From: Fluviicola sp.
Lineage (GTDB): Bacteria; Bacteroidota; Bacteroidia; Flavobacteriales_D; Crocinitomicaceae
NCBI GenBank assembly: GCA_029866325.1
Contig: JARWZO010000028.1
Location: 1-64,000 of the forward strand
Reading direction: 5' to 3'
DNA: 64,000 bases
In this document: piece by piece, positions 59,357 to 64,000 of the stretch
How positions within the stretch are numbered: the stretch's first letter is position 1
How the letters are laid out: every line of letters starts with the position of its first letter
The notes under the pieces: generated by a model
Told to the model about the DNA's origin: nothing
Databases searched by the model: none
What the model saw: the letters and a program-made list of their open reading frames with translations, nothing else
Program-made: the position numbers and the translations under genes

Positions 59357-60304
59357 ATGAATATTCTAGTATATATCAATACTGCCAGCAACTTGGCAAA
59401 AAGTGCATTGGAAGCCGTTACTTACGCCTCAAAAATAGGCGGTTCGGTTTCAGTAGTAGCTACAGGAAACGCTGATGATACAACATTGGCAACATTGGGC
59501 GAATACGGTGCTCAAAAAGTAATGATCGACCGTTCGGCTTCTGCAGACGATGCGCAACAGGTTACCCGTTTGGTAGCAAAAGCAACTGAAGCCGTAAATG
59601 CGGATGTGGTTATTTTCTCGCACGATTTGATCGCAAAAGCAGTAGCTCCGCGTTTATCCGTTCGTTTGAAAGCAGGTTATATTTCAGGCGCGGTTGCCGT
59701 TCCGGATATGAGCAACGGTTTTTCTTGTAAAGTGAACGTTTTCTCCGGAAAAGCATTTGCGCAAGTAGCCGTGAATTCTGCTAAAAAAATCATTTCATTA
59801 TTGCCAAACTCCATTCAACCGGAAAAAGCAGGAGCTGCTTGTGCAGTGGAAGCATTCGACGGAGCAGTGGGTTCTGCTGCCATTAAAGTAGTAGACACCA
59901 AAAAGCCGGAAGGTGAAATTCCATTGCCGGAAGCAGAATTGGTTGTTTCTGCCGGTCGTGGTATGAAAGGTCCTGAGAACTGGGGAATTGTAGAAGACTT
60001 GGCAAAAGCCTTGGGCGCTGCAACAGCTTGTTCACGTCCGGTGGCGGATATCGGTTGGAGACCTCACCACGAACACGTTGGACAAACCGGTGTTGCCATT
60101 CGTCCGAACTTGTACATTGCTGCGGGCATTTCCGGGGCTATTCAGCACCTTGCGGGTGTGAACGGATCGAAGGTAATTGTGGTGATCAACACCGATGCTG
60201 AAGCTCCATTCTTTAAGGCTGCTGACTACGGTGTAGTGGGTGATGTTTTTGACGTATTGCCGAAGTTAACAGCGGCTGTTAAAAAATTCCACGCTGCGCA
60301 GTAA
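59357..60304 (+). CDS. etfA: Electron transfer flavoprotein, alpha subunit
   Basis: The 315-residue protein carries the FAD-binding C-terminal domain: SAGRGMKGPENWGIVEDLAKALGAATACSRPVADIGWRPHHEHVGQTG and LYIAAGISGAIQHLAG. It forms the heterodimer with EtfB, encoded 12 bp upstream in the same operon. No ETF:quinone oxidoreductase or acyl-CoA dehydrogenase gene is in the window. A hairpin follows the gene. Confidence 0.95.
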   Translation: MNILVYINTASNLAKSALEAVTYASKIGGSVSVVATGNADDTTLATLGEYGAQKVMIDRSASADDAQQVTRLVAKATEAVNADVVIFSHDLIAKAVAPRLSVRLKAGYISGAVAVPDMSNGFSCKVNVFSGKAFAQVAVNSAKKIISLLPNSIQPEKAGAACAVEAFDGAVGSAAIKVVDTKKPEGEIPLPEAELVVSAGRGMKGPENWGIVEDLAKALGAATACSRPVADIGWRPHHEHVGQTGVAIRPNLYIAAGISGAIQHLAGVNGSKVIVVINTDAEAPFFKAADYGVVGDVFDVLPKLTAAVKKFHAAQ

Positions 60305-60349
60305 TTGCATTTGCACATTTTGGTTATTTTTACCAATGAATTACTATAC

Positions 60350-60377
60350 GAGGGAAGCACACACAACTGCTTCCCTC
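60350..60377 (+). terminator. Hairpin after etfA
   Basis: GAGGGAAGCA (60350-60359) and TGCTTCCCTC (60368-60377) pair perfectly. The following T run is poor, so termination may be partial and leave the next gene within the transcript. Confidence 0.6.
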
Positions 60378-60411
60378 ATTGTTTAAACCCTTCGCAACGT
60401 CAAGCGACCGA

Positions 60412-60984
60412 ATGGATAAAATAAAATTGGAAATCGTTGGGCTGTCTTACAGCCAGACTCAGTCAGGAGCCTACGCGTTAGTGCTTTCGGAGGCTGGTGG
60501 GAAGCGCCGTTTACCGATCATCATCGGAGGGTTCGAAGCGCAAGCTATTGCCATTGAACTCGAAAAAATGGTGCCTACCCGACCGCTTACGCATGATTTA
60601 TTCAAAACATTTGCCACTTCTTTCGGCATCAAAGTGAAGGAAGTGATCATTTATAACCTACAGGAAGGTATTTTCTTTGCCAAACTGGTGTGCGAACGCG
60701 ACGGACAATTATCGGATATCGATGCCCGTACTTCAGATGCAATTGCCTTGGCCGTGCGGTTTGAATGTCCCATTTTCACCTTTGAAACGATTTTATCTTC
60801 AGCCGGTATTTTGTCGGATGAGTTTATGGATGAAGACGATGATACGGATGATGATACTTCCGAAGAAAACGAGTTTCAGCGCATGTCGAAAGACGAACTG
60901 GAGCAAGCCATCACCGAAGCTATTGAAAACGAAGACTATGAGCGGGCGTCCATGCTGAGAGACGAGATCAATAAACGGTCGTAA
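60412..60984 (+). CDS. DUF151 (bifunctional-nuclease-fold) protein with UVR motif
   Basis: ATG 60412 gives MDKIKLEIVGLSYSQTQSGAY. The 190-residue protein has the DUF151 fold (LPIIIGGFEAQAIAIELEKM, RPLTHDLFKTFA, SDAIALAVRFECPIF), an acidic Asp/Glu-rich linker, and a UvrB/C motif at the end (LEQAITEAIENEDYERASMLRDEI). This combination is normal in Bacteroidota. Plant homologues have RNase and DNase activity; the bacterial role is uncertain. It lies between etfA and the transporter. Confidence 0.88.
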   Translation: MDKIKLEIVGLSYSQTQSGAYALVLSEAGGKRRLPIIIGGFEAQAIAIELEKMVPTRPLTHDLFKTFATSFGIKVKEVIIYNLQEGIFFAKLVCERDGQLSDIDARTSDAIALAVRFECPIFTFETILSSAGILSDEFMDEDDDTDDDTSEENEFQRMSKDELEQAITEAIENEDYERASMLRDEINKRS

Positions 60985-61002
60985 CTACTAAAACCCTACT
61001 AC

Positions 61003-62265
61003 ATGCAACTTTCGATCAAGAATCGCTTAATCTTCATGAGTTTTATGCAATTCTTTGTGTGGGGCGCATGGTTGATTACGATAGCCAATTATTGTTCTAC
61101 TACCAAAGGCTGGACCTTTAGCCAATTTGGCGCTATCTTTTCAACTATGGGGTTTGCAGCATTGTTTATGCCTACCATAACAGGAATTGTTGCAGATAGA
61201 TGGATCAATGCAGAGCGGTTATTAGGAATATTGCATTTGCTAGGTGGCATTGCCTTAGCATGCATTCCGGCCATTGATGACCCGAACACTTTTTTTTGGG
61301 TTATTTTCTTTGCAATGATTTGTTATATGCCTACCATTTCTTTATCAAACTCGGTGGCTTATCATATCTTAAAATCGAATAACTTCAATGTTGTAAAGTC
61401 ATTCCCTCCCATTCGTGTGTGGGGAACCGTTGGTTTTATTGCAGCTATGTGGACCACCAATCTTACGGGAAGCAAAGCAAATGCCAATCAGTTTTACATT
61501 GCCGCTATTGCCGCGGCTGTATTGGCTATCTATGCGTTTACATTGCCAAAATGTACCCCACAGGGAAAAACAACCGGTACAGGATCAGTTAAAGAAGTTC
61601 TTGGCCTCAATGCCTTCAAGTTATTTGGACAGTACAAGATGTTGCTTTTCTTTTTGTTTTCCATGTTACTGGGAGCATCATTGCAATTGACCAACATGTA
61701 TGGTGATGTTTATTTTTCCGAATTTGAAAAGATTCCTAAATATGCCGATTTATGGGTAGTAGAGCACTCCACTATTATCATGTCCATTTCTCAGATTTCC
61801 GAAACGTTGTTTATTCTGGCGATTCCATTTTTTCTGAAACGCTTTGGCATCAAACAAGTAATGTTAATCAGTATGGCAGCCTGGGTGCTCCGCTTCGGAT
61901 TATTGGCATACGGCAACCCGGCAGATGGTTTGTGGATGATCGTAATGTCTTGCATTGTCTATGGAATGGCATTTGATTTTTTCAATATTTCAGGATCGTT
62001 ATTCGTTGAAACAAGTGTTTCGCCTAAAATCCGTTCCAGCGCTCAAGGCCTTTTTATGATGATGACAAATGGAATTGGTGCCGTACTCGGAAGTTATATC
62101 AGTGGTTGGGTGATTGACAGTTATTTCTTATTGGAAAACGGGGATAAAAACTGGAGACCTATCTGGATTACTTTTGCTCTCTATGCACTTGTCATTACGA
62201 TTCTCTTTGCTTTACTTTTCCGCCACAAACACAACCCAGCCGAGCTGGAAAACGTGCAGCACTAA
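61003..62265 (+). CDS. Nucleoside:H+ symporter-type MFS transporter
   Basis: The 420-residue protein has about twelve membrane segments and begins with the NupG-like LIFMSFMQFFVWGAWLIT, then PTITGIVADRWINAERLL, PPIRVWGTVGFIAAMW and VETSVSPKIRSSAQGLFMMMTNGIGAVLGSYISG. These fit the nucleoside:H+ symporter family (NupG/XapB). It should take up nucleosides across the inner membrane. It starts 18 bp after the DUF151 gene and may be cotranscribed with it. Confidence 0.88.
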   Translation: MQLSIKNRLIFMSFMQFFVWGAWLITIANYCSTTKGWTFSQFGAIFSTMGFAALFMPTITGIVADRWINAERLLGILHLLGGIALACIPAIDDPNTFFWVIFFAMICYMPTISLSNSVAYHILKSNNFNVVKSFPPIRVWGTVGFIAAMWTTNLTGSKANANQFYIAAIAAAVLAIYAFTLPKCTPQGKTTGTGSVKEVLGLNAFKLFGQYKMLLFFLFSMLLGASLQLTNMYGDVYFSEFEKIPKYADLWVVEHSTIIMSISQISETLFILAIPFFLKRFGIKQVMLISMAAWVLRFGLLAYGNPADGLWMIVMSCIVYGMAFDFFNISGSLFVETSVSPKIRSSAQGLFMMMTNGIGAVLGSYISGWVIDSYFLLENGDKNWRPIWITFALYALVITILFALLFRHKHNPAELENVQH

Positions 62266-62742
62266 TTCACCTTATTTTCAACACAATTCTTACGCTAAAG
62301 CTACAGCGAAGGCGCAAAGACACAAAGTTTTTTTGAAGGATAGACGTGTTAAGATCACAAAGGCGTTCTAAGGAAATCTTTTTCTTCTACCTATAAAAAG
62401 TGTCTCTCTTTGTGAAGGTAACATACACCCTACTACCGGAATCCCTTTTGTGTTCTTAACAAGTCAAGCCTGTACTATTTTTTTTGTGCTTTTTCGGTGA
62501 AAAGTCTTTTCGTGTAATTCACAATACATCTCCGGTTCTAAAGGAAACACAGAACTACTACCATAATCCCTTTGTGTTCTTAACAGGTCAAGTCTGTCCT
62601 ATTTCTTTGTGCCTTTGTGGTGAATAGCCCCCCCTTAATTCCTTCGTTTCAAGCATTGTAATTAGTTGATCTTTACTCAAATTTGATTTTTAAGAATAAT
62701 ATTAGTAGCTTTCGGCTTCAAAATGAATCTTAGATTACAGCA
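62266..62742. repeat. Gene-free region with a 70-bp direct repeat
   Basis: Two diverged copies of a 70-bp unit (62430-62501 and 62555-62624) share CTACTACC-xxATCCC, TTTGTGTTCTTAACA and GTCAAG-C/T-CTGT. A further GCGCAAAGACACAAAG stretch lies at 62311-62326. These CAAAG-rich units resemble decayed intergenic repeats common in Bacteroidota. No gene is seen. The promoter of the following lipoprotein gene must lie in the last 80 bp. Confidence 0.7.
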
Positions 62743-63213
62743 ATGAAAAAAACAACCTATTTACGGCTACTGCGTTTGAACGCTCCGCTGTTTATTTTTG
62801 CGATCCTTTTTGTAGGCCTTTCCGCTTGTCATCGCGACATCAAAAAAGACAAGGGAATTATTGTAAATGAATTGGGTGACGCTTGTCCTACATTGAACTC
62901 TGCTGACGGTGACGAGTATGTAGTGACTTCATCTTCTCAATTGAGCACTATTCTTGGAGCTTCCGGATGCACTGCCTCTACTTTCGGCGTAGATTTCTCT
63001 AAAAACACCTTGTTGGGGAAATACGTGAAAGGAAAATGTAAGATGAAAATCTACAACCAGGTAAAACGCGAAGATGGTTCGAAACGAATTTTGTTTAAAA
63101 TTCTTGCCAACAGCAAAGGCTTCTGCGATACGGATTATTACGAATGGACATGGGTGGTTGTTCCAAACTTCCCAAGTGACTATGAAGTATTTTTCGTTGT
63201 AGAAAAACGATAA
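62743..63213 (+). CDS. Small lipoprotein
   Basis: The 156-residue protein has a long signal region (MKKTTYLRLLRLNAPLFIF then AILFVGLSAC), with the lipobox Cys near residue 29. The mature part has several Cys (DACP, SGCTA, GKCKMK, KGFCDTDYY) that could form disulfides, and a C-terminal WTWVVVPNF strand. No family is recognised. Confidence 0.65.
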   Translation: MKKTTYLRLLRLNAPLFIFAILFVGLSACHRDIKKDKGIIVNELGDACPTLNSADGDEYVVTSSSQLSTILGASGCTASTFGVDFSKNTLLGKYVKGKCKMKIYNQVKREDGSKRILFKILANSKGFCDTDYYEWTWVVVPNFPSDYEVFFVVEKR

Positions 63214-63231
63214 TAGAAATTCACTTTCTTT

Positions 63232-63275
63232 AAGCAATGGTTTGTCAGTATCTCTTGACAAATCGTTGCTTTTTA
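63232..63275 (+). terminator. Rho-independent terminator
   Basis: A 16-bp stem with two wobble pairs (63232-63247 with 63256-63271, AAGCAA...TTGTCA) is followed by T residues. Confidence 0.85.
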
Positions 63276-63366
63276 GTTGAGCGAGGATTGAAGAGTCTTA
63301 TAGTCGTTAATCAACAACAAACGTGAGTTCGGGATACGAATTCGCATTAAACAAGTTCTCCATACG

Positions 63367-63792
63367 ATGAAAAACGCCATCTTACTCACATTCCTCTTTT
63401 TCTCCGGCTGGGCAGCTGCTCAAGTTTCCGACACGACCGTAGCGCGTGCTTTCTGGAACGATAACATTCAGACAATTGTAAAAGCCAATGTGACGAAAGT
63501 GCTCACACAAACCCACTACCCGTTGGAAGTCAAAACCGGTCAAAAGCGTGAGAAATTGACCAAGGAACAGTTCAAGACGCGTTATAAATCCATTTTCACT
63601 TCCACAATTGTAGCTGAACTTGCTTCGGAAGATATCGATGCCATTGATGCCTTTACAATGGGTGATGACGAAACGGAGACCTATATGTTGGCATGCATGC
63701 TTTCGGAAGAAAGCGATGCGGCGATAGTGCTGTGTTTTAAGCAATTCAATGGCAAATGGCAGTTGTATCTGGTCGATTATCATTTGGAATGA
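63367..63792 (+). CDS. Small secreted protein of unknown function
   Basis: The 141-residue protein has a signal peptide (MKNAILLTFLFFSGWAAAQ) and a compact alpha/beta domain ending in VLCFKQFNGKWQLYLVDYHLE, a pattern seen in small NTF2-like or DUF4348-like domains; this is a weak resemblance. It stands alone with a terminator on each side. Confidence 0.6.
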   Translation: MKNAILLTFLFFSGWAAAQVSDTTVARAFWNDNIQTIVKANVTKVLTQTHYPLEVKTGQKREKLTKEQFKTRYKSIFTSTIVAELASEDIDAIDAFTMGDDETETYMLACMLSEESDAAIVLCFKQFNGKWQLYLVDYHLE

Positions 63793-63832
63793 TAAAACCA
63801 AACAACAACAAAATCAGCCTCTTGGCAAGTCG

Positions 63833-63866
63833 GCAGAAAAATACCTTCAACTTTTCTGCATTTTTT
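63833..63866 (+). terminator. Probable terminator
   Basis: GCAGAAAA (63833-63840) pairs with TTTTCTGC (63852-63859), followed by T6. It closes the small secreted-protein gene. Confidence 0.7.
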
Positions 63867-63878
63867 CCGTTTCAAGGC

Positions 63879-63908
63879 TTTGATTTTAAAAAATACTTTC
63901 TACATTTG
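63879..63908 (+). promoter_or_regulatory. Promoter of the tRNA gene
   Basis: TTTG (63879-63882) and TACATTTG (63901-63908) are 18 nt apart, the best promoter match in the window. It starts transcription about 50 nt before the tRNA. Confidence 0.75.
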
Positions 63909-63965
63909 TCCCCCGTAACAAACGTGTTGCGGTAGTTGCGAAAGCAACGATTGAAATAAAAATAA

Positions 63966-64000
63966 GCGAGAGTAGCTCAGTTGGTAGAGCACAACCTTGC
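63966..64000 (+). tRNA. tRNA-Gly (probable GCC anticodon), 3' part outside window
   Basis: GCGAGAG, TA, the D-arm GCTC-AGTTGGTA-GAGC, A and the anticodon stem CAACC followed by TTGC are present when the window ends. The loop is consistent with TTGCCAA, anticodon GCC. The anticodon's last base is outside, so glycine is inferred from the sequence being that of a typical tRNA-Gly. Confidence 0.8.

Overview
The window comes from a member of the Bacteroidota, most likely Flavobacteriales and possibly Crocinitomicaceae (lineage inferred, not tested). It carries several secreted proteins with type IX secretion (T9SS) C-terminal sorting domains, a TonB-dependent receptor beside a GLPGLI protein, PD40-repeat proteins, LytTR two-component signalling, and promoters of the Bacteroidota type (TTTG about 20 nt before TAnnTTTG). 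About two thirds is ordinary chromosome; positions 19440-40353 are a mobile element.

Left chromosomal part (1-19439): a partial secreted metallophosphoesterase with 219-bp Ig-like repeats, a PD40 protein and a membrane protein, two tandem KAS III-like ketosynthases, two T9SS proteins sharing a near-identical C-terminal domain, a UvrD/PcrA helicase, lipoproteins, a beta-barrel protein, a GLPGLI/TonB receptor pair, a probable Panacea (DUF4065) antitoxin with a small two-helix membrane protein as likely toxin, and three tandem SSB-fold genes that all lack the usual acidic tail.

The mobile element is a complete Tn7-like transposon of 20,914 bp. Its ends are an exact 11-bp inverted repeat beginning TGT (19440-19450 and 40343-40353), flanked by identical 5-bp target duplications TATTA (19435-19439 and 40354-40358). 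Degenerate TnsB-like sites lie inside both ends. The right side carries tnsA, tnsB, tnsC and tniQ in one overlapping operon, with a convergent XRE regulator plus a 641-residue protein that I read as a possible TnsE-like target selector. The cargo looks like antiphage defence: an exported unknown protein; a tRNA-like RNA with its own terminator followed by a small PD-(D/E)XK nuclease; a giant SEC-C/PD-(D/E)XK protein; an Avs-like nuclease-STAND ATPase; a two-gene unit of a membrane-anchored and a zinc-ribbon protein; and a MORN-repeat lipoprotein behind a lone IS3 OrfA-like gene.

The most novel item is the RNA at about 21647-21788. It has a canonical acceptor stem, U8/A9, D-arm, T-arm and a UUU-type anticodon loop, but a 22-nt insertion between positions 26 and 27 contains 10 nt perfectly complementary to the sequence just 3' of the acceptor stem, predicting a pseudoknot. 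It ends in a rho-independent terminator directly before the nuclease gene.

Right chromosomal part (40354-64000): an NAD(P)-binding protein, a propeller/LytS-type histidine kinase with its LytTR regulator, topoisomerase III, a four-helix-bundle (23S IVP-type) gene framed by 23-bp inverted repeats, a T9SS protein, dihydrofolate reductase with a CapA-like protein, a thioester-reductase-like SDR, a 7TMR-DISM/LuxR-type regulator, a large T9SS protein, fabD, the pyruvate dehydrogenase E1 beta subunit, etfB-etfA, a DUF151 protein, a nucleoside transporter, two small secreted proteins and the start of a tRNA-Gly gene. All family calls were made by eye from motifs; no database search was run.
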